Source of the DNA: Hormiphora californensis
Lineage: Eukaryota; Ctenophora; Tentaculata; Cydippida; Pleurobrachiidae
Assembly (NCBI GenBank): GCA_020137815.1
Contig: CM035352.1
Span: 7,168,628-7,232,627, forward strand
DNA length: 64,000 bases
Direction of reading: 5' to 3'
The notes beneath the pieces were generated by a model that worked only from the letters and a program-made list of their open reading frames with translations, ran no database searches and was not told where the DNA came from. Of the stretch, positions 22,301-35,440 are shown piece by piece. The stretch's first letter is position 1, and each line of letters starts with the position of its first letter. The position numbers were made by a program, and so were the translations under genes.

Positions 22301-25300
22301 ACCTGACTGAACTTGAAAAATAAAGATTCGTCTTGGTAAGCCTGTCAAAACGTTTTCAACTAGATCACTAAGGAGGAACGGTTGGGGTGAATCCTAGGTA
22401 TACGGCCCTTCCAAACATACACCAATGTCAGTCCCTCCTGGATTGGGAGTTGTCAATTACCTATATGGGTTTCGTTTGCACAGGGCAAACTGTATTCTCA
22501 CCTGAACAGAGATGACAATGTAAGGCACCAAGTGTACAGTCTCTGCATTAGAGGGGATGCTTAATAAGTACCTATGTATCTGTAATGTACGATGATCTAG
22601 TTCGAAAGTTTGTTGGTGATGGTGGAAATGGAAAGGAGTGGATCAAGAGGCAAGTCAGCGGGTTAAGGTGTCAAAATAATCCAACCTCTCAGAATTCTAC
22701 TATGTCACCCATGCTCGGAAGTTGTTTTAGGATGAATCTGGAGGACTTTAGTATCAGCATGTTAGACTCACATACATGACCAGTCGGAGCTCGTACTCAA
22801 AGCCATCAAACTCAATCAACGCGTATCTGATCAATAATATGACTGTAGTTTTATGGGGAGTACTGACAGTGACAGTCCACTAATTTCAGTGAGTTCTCGG
22901 TTTTTCAACTCATGACCTTCAAACATTGAACAATTATAAAACTGATCGTCCCTCGGTTTTTACAGCAGCAAAAAACGCATTTCAGCCGTGTCATAACTTA
23001 CTCGTGCTAAAGCAAAGTACCATGTGACAATAAAACAACATCAGCTACTCACTATCTGGCGCCGCCGACCCCATCTGAGCGCACTGTCCAATTGGGGTAT
23101 GGCACCGCCAGACAGGCTACTCATATTTTAACTTACTCATGGACGGACCAGGTGGCACTGGTTCCCTTCAGTTTGGAGTTAACCTGGAAGTCCTCCGTCT
23201 TGATGACACAATAGGTGCACACTCCCTGATAGTTGTACCCAGTACCGTCAAAGGAGACGAAATGAGGATCTCCAGCCGCTGTACATGTGGCACTTGCTGA
23301 AAAATAGAGAGGGGTTAGTGACACTTGCTGAAAGAGAGGGGAGAGGGGTTAGTGGCAGGTCAGTGGATGGGGACCCGATCTGAGCGCACTGTTATGAATC
23401 AAAATTCTAGCGCCAGTGGATGGATGTCATGGGATTGGATTGGACTGAGCGTGGTTGGCATTTTGCCAGCGCAGTGTGGGCTGGCGGTTTACTATCGGAT
23501 GGTATAGTATGGGAGCTATGAACACTAGGGATCGTGACGTATTCATGACGTCACAATGACGTCACAATGTGTCTATATTACTCACGTGGAACACATCGGG
23601 CACAGCAGTCAGGTCCAGTAGTGGGTATCTTGCCACTCTCGGTACAGCTAATTCCCTGATCCTCGACACTCTTACATCCACACTTGATCTGCCCATATGT
23701 AGCACAGGTACACTCCTCACAAGCCCCAATACCCGACATTTCGGTAAACGCTTGCCCGGGTTTGGTGATGGAGACTTGTCCATCTTTTCCACGGGATCGG
23801 CAGTTGATCTCTAAAGAATAGATGAGTTGTTGCAGTTAGATCTTAAGGTTATTTAAAAAAAGAGAAGGTCAGCGCCAGGCCAAAAAAGGGAGCTACTCGG
23901 CAGTTGATCTCTGGGATTTTACCATTTAGTGTTCTGCTTGTACAACAGGGAAGTGGGTAGAGAGTCTAGACCTTCACTCTTCAGGTCAACTAAAAAAAGA
24001 GATGCAAGGTAACAAGCCCCTTGGCCTTGGTAACGAAATGACCCCTCTGACTGAAAAGTGTTGAGAAATTTCGTTACAAAATTGAATACCTTGGCAGACT
24101 CTAAGGTTCTCCACCAGCATCTTTGCGGGCATGTTGTTCCTCATTGTGGTAGCTACCCTATTGACGGATGGGTAGACTGGGGTAAAGGTGTGTACAACTG
24201 CTCCATCCACGTAGATCGTGCCAACCTGTGAAAAATACATGCACGTGGTGAAAAGGGTCTACAATCTGCATAGCATAGGCAGCTGTAAAGTTTGTAAAAC
24301 AACTTTAAAAGCACCGCCCCTACAATAACAGACACCACCCCTATTATAATAACAGGGACTTCACCCCTAATAATAGGGCAGTTTGGATTAGGTATGATCC
24401 TCATACGTACCTTGTCCTGCATTTTGACAGCGATGTTATAGCTGTTCTGGACGGGTTCAACACAACCTCCAAAGTCTCGTCCGAAGAAGACTCCCTCCTC
24501 AACGTAACCCAGTTCCCAACAAAACTCATCGTCCTCGGTCATAGGCCTGTAATATATGGGACATGTTACCATGGTAATATGGATCATTGACACAAGTTAC
24601 CTAGTTACCATGGTAACTGGTACATACCAGCCTGTGAAATGTGACTCTGACGTACCTGACGTAAGCGATGTCGTAGTTTTTATTATCAATCATGTTGAAA
24701 GCAATTCCATTGTAGGCGTTGGATGCGGAGTATTTTCCCAGGGATATCTGTTTCAGGTCAGCGGATACCAAGTAGTTTTTCGCTCGACTAAACTGACCTG
24801 GATAACGAAATGGCTTTTTAGCTGAAATGTACCTTCCAGCTCGTTTTGAGCGATATATGCCCTCAAATCTGATGTTTAGGGTTTTAAACAGCTGGTTTGT
24901 CTGATATTTTTTACCTTGTTTAGTTCGTCCCACTACCGACCCCACTCTGACTTACCTTGTTTAGCCCGCCCGTAGACAGGACCAGAGCTACAGAAGTCCA
25001 TATTCTCAATGTGAGGGGTGGCAACTTGAATTGTACCTCCCAACTCCTCATCTTCGTACACGTGGCTACACCCGCCCGAGTTAATATTCTGGAAATCAGT
25101 GAAACAGGAATACGTGTCTCCAACTGAGAGGGGACGATGAGGGGGATTATTATTTACTGTAGCTCATAAAGCTTTCCTGCCCTTGGCCTTAGGTTTATTA
25201 CTCCTGAGTCCTGACGTAAAATCCGCACAAAACAACCGACAACATATTAAAATTAACAGGTAATCTATTAGTAGTTCAACACATACCTATTGGAGAATCA

Positions 25301-25350
25301 TTGGCAGAGACTGCCCCAGCTAAAAGTGCTAACAACAAAACGAACTTCAT
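16342..25350 (-). CDS. Secreted VWD-C8-TIL / VWC / Ig multidomain protein
   Basis: Twenty-six minus-strand exons with GT-AG introns and consistent phases run from the ATG at 25,350 to the TAA at 16,342; their summed length is 4,308 nt, or 1,435 residues. Residues 1-16 are a signal peptide (KFVLLLALLAGAVSA). About 22-223 look like a jelly-roll (ConA/LamG-like) domain with IYVDGAVVHTF. A VWC domain covers about 224-298. VWD 1 (GDPHFVSFDG, with CICGRWD) is at 299-475, C8 at 475-556, TIL at 557-605 and VWC at 606-680. Two Ig-like domains follow to about 893. VWD 2 (GDPHYTTFDG, GLCGMFDGDKTND) is at 945-1124, then C8, TIL, VWC and a final Ig-like segment (DAGLYKW). VWD assemblies occur in mucins, von Willebrand factor and SCO-spondin, and form disulphide-linked extracellular polymers. 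Mixing two complete VWD-C8-TIL units with Ig domains is unusual. The exon at 17176-17375 carries two compensating frame slips within TIL 2. It faces the TSP1 gene tail to tail. Confidence 0.88.
17014..17082. repeat. Twin perfect palindromes in an intron
   Basis: Two back-to-back hairpins: 'gctgagcatgatca' with its complement, then 'ttctatgggtgatca' with its complement. They lie in the intron between the TIL-2 and last VWC exons of the VWD gene and would form cruciforms. Confidence 0.85.
18355..18470. repeat. ~32-bp intronic minisatellite
   Basis: About four copies of 'aatcaggttgttaccattat' plus 'tacagtttct', in an intron of the VWD gene. Confidence 0.85.
22671..22890 (-). pseudogene. Decayed tandem copy of a VWD exon
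   Basis: This intronic stretch repeats the VWD-1 exon at 22006-22231 and its flanks. Shared blocks include 'cccatgctcggaagttgtt', 'actcaatcaacgcgtatctg' and 'cagtccactaatttca', in the same order, but the copy lacks the middle of the exon and carries indels. It is an exon duplication that has lost coding ability. Confidence 0.8.
23057..23112. repeat. ~55-bp dispersed hairpin element
   Basis: Starts 'tctggcgccgcc', ends 'caccgccagaca' and contains 'ctgagcgcactgtc'. Related copies lie at about 12.57-12.68, 23.37, 25.97 and 49.86 kb. It is short and palindromic. Confidence 0.7.
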
Positions 25351-25456
25351 CTTCGAAGAAGTGACACGATTAGAGCCGCACCATCCCATCTTATTCTTTC
25401 ACGTGCCTCATCAAACAATGTTGTAGTCTCATGACCTGTGAGCAGCTCGTCACTGT

Positions 25457-25494
25457 TCTCTCTCTCTCTCTCTCTCTCTCGCTCTCTCTCACCC

Positions 25495-25569
<75 letters not shown>

Positions 25570-25575
25570 TCTCTA
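25457..25575. repeat. (CT)n microsatellite
   Basis: A long CT tract about 110 bp upstream of the VWD-gene start codon (gene on minus strand), so it probably lies in its promoter or 5' UTR. Confidence 0.95.
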
Positions 25576-25579
25576 CCTC

Positions 25580-26790
25580 TATCCGATCCCGGTGACTGGC
25601 TAAGGAGTAAGGACGCATACCTCTTGAGAGAGATGTGCGTTTGAGAGATTTAGATCACATGGTTTGTAGGGTCCTGGACTAATCCATCAGTCCCAGAATT
25701 ACTTGGTCACCAGACAGAGGGTACTATAGTGAGAGAGGAGTGAAGAGAAAGTAAAAGTAAAAAAGAGCTAGAGCTAGAGTGAGTTTTATACCTGGCTCTT
25801 CTGCATCTGCACTAATTCGTAGTGGGGGTGGGGGACTCCAATGTTGGAGCTTTATCACAATGACTATTGACTAATTCAACTGAAATTAGATCAGTTCTTT
25901 AAAAGGAAGTTCGGTTACCGGACACATTTCTTGCCACGTATGTTATAGTCATTCACTCAGGGTCGACCCCATCTGAGCACACTGTCACGATGGCCGATGG
26001 GCGATAATTAAAACAGAGAATTAAAACAGGGTCTGGTGCAGTCACTGATGCAGAATTGTCATGAATATTCATTCTAAAATGAATTCATGAACTTTTTTAG
26101 TCGTACTCTTTGGAATGCAATGAATATTGAATAGAGTAGGGCTGCAGTAGACGACTCGATGCGTTTATTGCAGCAAAAGTAATTAGTACCCTGGAGAACT
26201 AATCACTACCAGAGAGGGCCCAGGTGCACCACCATCTCCCATATCAAACTACCAGGACTAGGGTCCCTAGTAGGGAGGAGGGAGTCAGGGAGGGGGGCTT
26301 TGGCACCTGGCTGAAATTAAATTCCATTAGCATCCAGCCATATGACATTGGGACGAGACAGTGTGCATGCAGTTGATACGAGCCAATTACAGCTTCGGCT
26401 GGAGGAGCTGATCAAAGATGATTAGAAGAGGGTGAGAAATAGAGAGATGAGCGGGGGTGAGAATTAGAGAGAGGAGCTGGGGAGAGAAATAGAGTGGAGA
26501 GGATGAGAAATAGAGAGAAGAGCTCTGGAGCAATTTAAGAAACTTCAACTACTTGTTAAACGGCGGCGTTAGTCTTTTGTTGTTGCTATTGAGGGGGCAA
26601 TGGGTCTGATACTAAGCACAGGAAGATATTGAATGCACAGAGAGAGGTTCACTAATTTTGAGAGGGGGGGGGTCGAATTAACCAAAGAAGGGGGAGGGTC
26701 GAATTAACCAAATGGTCTAACACCCGGGTAGTTGACAGTAACCTGGTGACACGTGGAGGTCATGTCAAGAATTAGTGCACGGTACACCAC
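25580..26790. other. Divergent intergenic region
   Basis: Lies between the start of the VWD gene (-) and the start of the papain-like gene (+), so it should contain both promoters. It holds one partial hairpin-element copy near 25.97 kb ('ctgagcacactgtc'). I see no coding exon. Confidence 0.6.
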
Positions 26791-26798
26791 TATAAGTA
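26791..26798 (+). promoter_or_regulatory. Putative TATA box
   Basis: 'tataagta' lies 54 bp before the ATG at 26,845. A transcription start about 30 bp downstream would leave a short C-rich 5' leader. Confidence 0.45.
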
Positions 26799-26844
26799 CA
26801 GTGCCTAGTTGACCCCCTCCCAACACACACTCCCTCACACTACC

Positions 26845-28671
26845 ATGAAAACTCTACTAGTGTTGATCCTCCTGCCCCTCCTCTCCTCGGGGTTCCCATC
26901 TCCTGGAGATGAGGAGGATACTCTCCTGTCCTCAAACTTCCCTACTACTGAAGATGAAGAGGAGGCTCTCATGTCCACCCTATACGCTGAGTTTGGGATT
27001 GAATTGACACCGGAGGAAGATGACTCTGAGGAATTATCGTCGGAACAAAGCCCGATTGGACCGACCGAAGACACCGATCCACTTCCTGCGTCTTTCGACT
27101 ACCGAGATGTAGGCATTGTCTCTCCGGCTCTCAGGCAGCATGGTTGTCCATCCTGCAGTTTCCATGCTGCTACTCTCGTTCTTGAGTCGCGGATGGCCCG
27201 GGTTGCAGAGCACTACGTCCGATACTCCATCCAGGACTTCATGACCTGCGCTAATAAGATTTGTAAAGGCTCTACCGCCGGTGGGAACTGGAACTTCCTG
27301 AGGTCGACAAGGTACATCGCCCGATACGAAGAGTCAAAGTACGTCCAGAAAGAGTGTTTGAATTACGAGGAAGGATGTGTCTGTGGGAAGGATGATCAGA
27401 AGAACTTCCCCAATGCGTTCAACGAGCAGTTCGCCTTCATAGGACCCTCCATCAAGACCGGGAAGGGCGTAGAGAAACTCCAACGAGCTCTTCTTGGAGG
27501 ACCTGTGCTAGGGATTGTGAGTAACGGCAAGCACGCGTTGACTGTGATCGGTTATAACGATTCTAAATGGATCTTGCAGGAGAGTCTAGGACCTACCTTT
27601 GGAGGCTTCAAAGATGGGACAAGAAGAGCAGCATGGGGTACATCTAACGATGACTGCATCCAGGGTCACGCAGCATACCCTGTCGTGTTCTACGACTATG
27701 ACAGAGCTAATGCCTACTATACCAAGGGAGAGGGTGTTAGTGAGTCTGGACTAGTGTTTGTAGATGGGGCCAAGTGGGGAGTTGCTGAGAAGGACACTGC
27801 TGATTTAGGATCTACTAAAAACAAGTGTGCCTTCCTTGGGTCAGCTTGTAAGGGCGTGGTGACGATTGGGGGCGAGTTTAAGCTGGTAGCTGACTTCAGC
27901 GGAGCCGGTGCAGGTGATCTGGTGAACGAGAGAAAGACCCAGATGGTTATCTATCTGAGACACCATGCAACAGGGAAATACATTACACTGAAGAAGGGGA
28001 AGAAGAAGGTGACGGTGAAAACGAGCAGTAACAAAGACAATGCTGCACCCTTCTTTAGTAGTCTGGGAAGGTTTGTCTCCTACGACTACCCAGATCATGA
28101 TCTAGTTGGAAAGACCCTGAAGAAGACCTCACCATCTACATCCCCCTACTCCCGGGGACCTGATGAGATGTGGACGATGACCGATTGTGTCCTTCACAAC
28201 CCCACAACCGGCATGGCACTATCCAGAGTTCCTGTTAAAAGGTGGAGTGATACTGTCGGAGGACGGGCCCTCAACCTCACTGACCCGCTCCAGAGGTTCA
28301 CTGTAGGACTCAACGAGGAGTGGGTACTAACCAACAAGATCGAGGGGGAGGATGACTATGTTCTGAGATTGGACAGGAGGAACAATGTTATGGTGGTGCG
28401 GAACAAGGCAGACACCAGATTTGTAATGGCCAGATTGAGATGGAACGGACGACAAATTGTAAACCCCATGAGAGGTTGGGCTCTCGACTCTGACTTTTCC
28501 ATCCCTGACACCATGTTCAAGTTTGGTGAGAAGGAGAAGGAGGTTCAGCCTGTTGACTGCAAGTTGAACACCCTCTACCCTAGCAACTACCTGGATGTCA
28601 ACGGAAAGGGAGGCGTGGTCACCAGTTCCGATCCCGCCGGGGGTTGGACATTTGAGTATGGTGATCTTTAA
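26845..28671 (+). CDS. Divergent papain-like (C1 family) secreted protein with extra C-terminal domain
   Basis: A single-exon gene of 608 residues. I chose the second Met because it has a good context (accATGa) and starts a signal peptide (MKTLLVLILLPLLSS). An acidic pro-region follows to about residue 82. DYRDVG at about 85 marks the mature start. The active-site segment RQHGCPSCSF keeps the oxyanion Gln (98) and nucleophile Cys (104) spacing of papain, but the Trp after the Cys is Ser. The catalytic His is H230 in GKHALTVIGY. The Asn of the KNSWG motif is replaced: the sequence is QESLG, so Glu246 occupies the Asn position and Leu the Trp position. Residues from about 310 to 608 form a second region with no homology I recognise; its repeated short beta-like segments (GKYITLKKGKKK, EEWVLTNK) would fit a beta-trefoil-like fold. 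It may be a protease with altered chemistry or an inactive homologue used for binding. It is intronless among intron-rich neighbours. Confidence 0.8.
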   Translation: MKTLLVLILLPLLSSGFPSPGDEEDTLLSSNFPTTEDEEEALMSTLYAEFGIELTPEEDDSEELSSEQSPIGPTEDTDPLPASFDYRDVGIVSPALRQHGCPSCSFHAATLVLESRMARVAEHYVRYSIQDFMTCANKICKGSTAGGNWNFLRSTRYIARYEESKYVQKECLNYEEGCVCGKDDQKNFPNAFNEQFAFIGPSIKTGKGVEKLQRALLGGPVLGIVSNGKHALTVIGYNDSKWILQESLGPTFGGFKDGTRRAAWGTSNDDCIQGHAAYPVVFYDYDRANAYYTKGEGVSESGLVFVDGAKWGVAEKDTADLGSTKNKCAFLGSACKGVVTIGGEFKLVADFSGAGAGDLVNERKTQMVIYLRHHATGKYITLKKGKKKVTVKTSSNKDNAAPFFSSLGRFVSYDYPDHDLVGKTLKKTSPSTSPYSRGPDEMWTMTDCVLHNPTTGMALSRVPVKRWSDTVGGRALNLTDPLQRFTVGLNEEWVLTNKIEGEDDYVLRLDRRNNVMVVRNKADTRFVMARLRWNGRQIVNPMRGWALDSDFSIPDTMFKFGEKEKEVQPVDCKLNTLYPSNYLDVNGKGGVVTSSDPAGGWTFEYGDL

Positions 28672-29424
28672 GGAGCTGTGGACTTTGAGAGAGGGCAGGA
28701 GATATTAAGATGTGGATTTGTCATATGTGTTATATTTTAACCCAAAATTATGTGTCCTTGACTCTAATGAAGGCCTAATTAACCACTGGGGAAATGGAAC
28801 TGGCTGCAGTTGTTGAGGTACCATTACAATTGGTGTGAAATGGTTCTCCTATATGAATAACACAACCACACCACGGATCCATGTTCCTATTGTATGGAGG
28901 GCGGAGGTCCCACGAGCCGCGGGACGAGAAGCTTTGAGTCAATCTTTGGGAGTCCCAAATCAAATGGGACACAGCACAGGTCATTGTTTGGAGCGCGCGG
29001 GGACTTGGAATTAGGGAACAGGGCGCGTAGCGTGGGAAAAACTGGGAAACTTTCCCATGCTTTTTTGGTTGGATGATATGGGTATCGGCCGGGAAAGCAG
29101 ATATGTGTCTCCGCCACTACTCTACCCAATGTTTGGTATCATATACAAAGTTATAAACACATTATCTCAAAAGGTTAAATACAAAGAATGCAAAACACTT
29201 AACTCATTAATTTCTTGTATCACAGTTTAGTAAAGTGTCCTAAAAGTCATTCTTTTTCGCACACTCTCGATCGACACACAAGTCTTACTATTTCACAATA
29301 AATCACTGGAGCTGCTGCACAACTTGAGCCATATAAACTCTCTCACTCTCTCTCTCTCTCTCTCTTTTAATCACAAGTTGAGAGACCTCCGTTCAGAAGG
29401 GTCCCTCTCTTTCTCTCTGTCTCT
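28672..29424. other. Intergenic region between convergent genes
   Basis: Between the papain-like gene and the 3' end of the Kv gene. A short CT run lies at about 29,340-29,365. No exon seen. Confidence 0.6.
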
Positions 29425-31540
<2,116 letters not shown>

Positions 31541-32913
31541 CTGAAGGGAGAATCAAGTGTTATTATTGGAATTAAAATTGAATTAATTAATTGATTTGAA
31601 AATTTAATTAGGTTATTGGAAATGTTATATTAGAGAACGATCAAATGACCCCCGCATAATACTAATTTCCCATTCAAATACTAATTACTATGATCCCACA
31701 TGTGATCCCATTCCATAGAGTCATATATAATCATGTTCATCGGAAATCATTAGGATTAATTTGTGGTAAATGTGGCCTACTTGATCATAGGCCGCCTATG
31801 ATCAAGTAGTTGAACTATTCAACACCGGGATCTCTCTTTTCTCTTATCAAATCAGGATACACCCCTCATGGTACTGTGTTTTTCAACCAGAAGCCATAGA
31901 GGGAATTGGAGGTGGATTGTACGTGGGTATGGTTAGGGTGGTACGTGGGTAAAGTAGTCTACCATCATTTTTGTCTGCTTCTGTGGTATTGTACAGGCAA
32001 AACCAAGGAAACCAAGGAATACTAACCGATAAGTGAATAAGTGAATAAGCAGTAAATACAAAAACAAAACAATGGTGATATACCACGTGGATATAGAAAA
32101 TAGGGTTAACTATGTTTTATACCCCTTCTTGATATTCCCATTAGTGGCTCGAATGGTTGCCTTTTCACGCGGTTTATTAGTGGTTAGAGAGCTTCCAACC
32201 CAACTCTTCAGCGTGTAAAGCCACGCCCCTGACATGCCACAATGAAATCACTGGAACCCAGTTACAGATCCAGGAAATACCGGGTCCAATCGGTATACCA
32301 ATACCCGATAATATCTTCAAAACCAGATCCGATCAAATAGAACAATACACGGACACAATACACGTGAAAAGAGACGCGGGCTGACGCCAAACAATGAAAT
32401 AATTTGAAAGCGTGGTACATTACGCGATATGGAAGTGGGAAATTTCCCTCCCTTTGTCCAAAACCACCCTCTCCTCCCTATTGTGCCTGTATTTCACCAA
32501 ATTATTAATTCCCAAGACACGAAACACACGTACAGAGAGAGGTTGAAAAGGTTTGGTCTTGATACTATCTCTCTGGACTGATACATACTATCTCTCCCTG
32601 ATACTATCTCTCTGCACTCCCTGATACTGCACTCCCTGATACTATCTCTCTGCACTGATACAGAGACAATGTGAGTGACAGTACTATTGGTCTAATGCGA
32701 GAGAATTCAGCTGAAACACGGCCTGGAAGACGATGTCTGAATTGATGTCTAATCAAAACGTGAGACAGTCTAGGGCCGAGTTTGCAATTAATTGGACACT
32801 GTTCCATTTTCAGGGCAAATACACCAATTCATAGTCACTTGTCCACCTTAGCACTGTATGAGAAACAGCATACAGGGAAGCCGGAATTAGCATCACCACA
32901 AAATAGCACCTAC

Positions 32914-32981
32914 CCATGTCTTAGCGGTACGAAACTGGCCCTGCGTCCCCCTCCCCCATACATAGCAGCCCCGGCAGCCAT
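32914..32981 (-). CDS. Kv alternative first exon (a)
   Basis: ATG at 32,981; 68 nt ending in phase 2 at a GTAGGT donor. Encodes MAAGAAMYGGGG, then RRASF and VPLRHG. The order of small/hydrophobic residues followed by Arg-Arg resembles the inactivation-ball start of Drosophila Shaker. RRAS is a PKA-type site. It is the member nearest the T1 exon (1.4 kb). Confidence 0.6.
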
Positions 32982-33296
32982 CACTCAGCCGTTCCTTTAG
33001 TATCTAATACTACCAGTATTCTTTCCTCAGCCCGGATAGTAATAGACACTCAATGATTGAGATCTGTAGTGTCAGATGGAATCAATGAAGGATCCCGATC
33101 AGAGTGGTGACAAAGTTTAACTGTGCGGTCAATAGAACGATCAATAAAACAATCGAGGAGACATATCGAGGAGAGCTCGATGAATTGAACTAATAGCGAT
33201 CATGAGCTACTTTAGTAGTAACGTTATCTTTTCAAACCAGTCGTCTGTAACGGTTTTGCGGTCATTTACATACACTACTTCTACTAGTACTACTTC

Positions 33297-33720
<424 letters not shown>

Positions 33721-34099
33721 CGACAGAGATACAGAGATGGGTATAAATGATTTCGAAAATAGTAGTGTAATTTGCCGTGCCGATCATAGCTCGTAGTAGT
33801 ACTTTTGTTTAACGACACCACTCCAATTAATGCAAATTAAAATAATGCTCAAGTAGCGATCATTATACGCGTAGTCTAATCACTATATGCAGCCATGTTG
33901 TCTGGCTATTTTAGAGGACTGTTTGTGCAGTTACCAAGGCCGTATAAGTGGTCAAGTGATTCCTAATATAACTACTATATGTTGTTACTATTAGTATCTA
34001 CCAACTCATAATAATCATTGGCCTCTGTTGTATAGAACATCAGACACAACAAAACATCAGCTGATCAGAGACTCAAACGAACTGCAAGAGCATCATGGG

Positions 34100-34438
34100 G
34101 GCAGGGCGGTGTATAATAATACCTGAATCCGCCTTGTGATAAAACCTGAATCAAGGGGACTCCCTTAAATGTCTTATGATAATACCTGAATCAAGGGGAA
34201 GCTCCCTTATGTCTTATGATAATACCTGAATCAAGGGGAAGCTCCCTTATGTCTTATGATAATACCTGAATCAAGGGGACTCAAGGGGACTCCCTTAAAT
34301 GTCTTATGATAATACCTGAATCAAGGGGACTCCCTTATGCCTTATGATAACACCTGAATCAAGGGGAAGCTCCCTTATGTCTTATGATAATACCTGAATC
34401 AAGGGGAAGCTCCCTTATGTCTTATGATAATACCTGAA
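34100..34438. repeat. ~40-bp minisatellite
   Basis: About eight copies of a unit containing 'ttatgataatacctgaatca' and 'aggggaagctcccttatgtc'; some copies are shortened. It ends just 3' (minus-strand sense) of the first exon at 34,473. Confidence 0.9.
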
Positions 34439-34472
34439 TCGCTCCAGGACGGACTCCAGGGTAATTGTGTAC

Positions 34473-34561
34473 CTCGCCGACACACAAAGAAGGGTCTGGA
34501 GGGGCTCCGAGGGAACCTTAACTGTTGAAGTTCTCCGCACAGGAACCGCAGTAATCGGCAT
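34473..34561 (-). CDS. Kv alternative first exon (b)
   Basis: ATG at 34,561; 89 nt ending in phase 2 at GTACAC. Encodes MPITAVPVRRTSTVKVPSEP and then LQTLLCVSAR. RRTS is a basophilic-kinase type site. Confidence 0.58.
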
Positions 34562-34973
34562 TTTTCAAGAGTTTCCAACCCGCTCAGATATCACGTGGTA
34601 TACCCAATCAGTGATTGACTGAATCAACCAGCAGGGAGATCAGGTGCAAGGCCGGTTGGAGAACTGGAGAAGGTGGATATATTTTTACTATAGGACAAGC
34701 TGAGAGTGACAACTAACAAGGAGGAGGATGATCTAGGTCTTGTGAATTAAAACTATTCCTCCCTCTCTCTCTATCTCTCTTCCTCTTCCTATCCCCCTCT
34801 CTATCTCTCTCTCTCTATCTCTCTCTCTTTGAAAGAAACATATACCTACTTCTAATCAACTGGAGATTGACAGTTGGCGTGTGTATATAATTCCTTGATA
34901 AGCGCTCCTTAATTTCATAGTAAACATTTCAATTACACACACATAATCATACCCATGTTAGAGGTCTAAATGG

Positions 34974-35015
34974 AATCGCAGGTCACGCAAAGACAGTGGG
35001 ACACCCTGTATACGG
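34974..35015. mobile_element. Solo terminus of the foldback family
   Basis: Carries 'ggtcacgcaaagacagtggg' followed by 'acaccctgta', the same terminus as both ends of the element at 57.95-59.15 kb. No second end was seen nearby. Confidence 0.75.
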
Positions 35016-35195
35016 CATGTAGGACCAAACCATTCCCCCGATCATTCCCCCCGTTCAAAACCACCAGATAGTATAACAGTCGGCTTCATGGACCCTAGTT
35101 TACCGGTAAATCGTGGACCAATAAATTGTGGACCGACTGTACACATATTACAATTACAACGAATTAATTCACTAATTTTATTAGTGTAAACCTAC

Positions 35196-35440
35196 TCTGA
35201 ATCGGTGTCGGCGCTGTAGTAACAGTTATTGAATTTGTTTCTCAACCGGGCGACAACGGAACGGGCAATCTGCAGTAAATTAACTAAACAAGGTTGCACA
35301 ACAGAACGGTGGAAAAAATTAAAATTATGCCTCAAAGCACATCGTAAAACAAAGCAGTGGTTGTTATGGTTACAGCTGTGTACCTTGGGCTGGGGAATTA
35401 GGGACCGGTGGACCCGAACATTGGACTCATCGTAGGACAT
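35196..35440 (-). CDS. Possible further Kv first exon (weak)
   Basis: An 81-codon ORF from the ATG at 35,440 that ends in phase 2 at GTAGGT. Its composition (many His, Asn, Phe, Cys) differs from the other first exons, and an earlier donor would end in phase 0. It could be chance. Confidence 0.25.
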
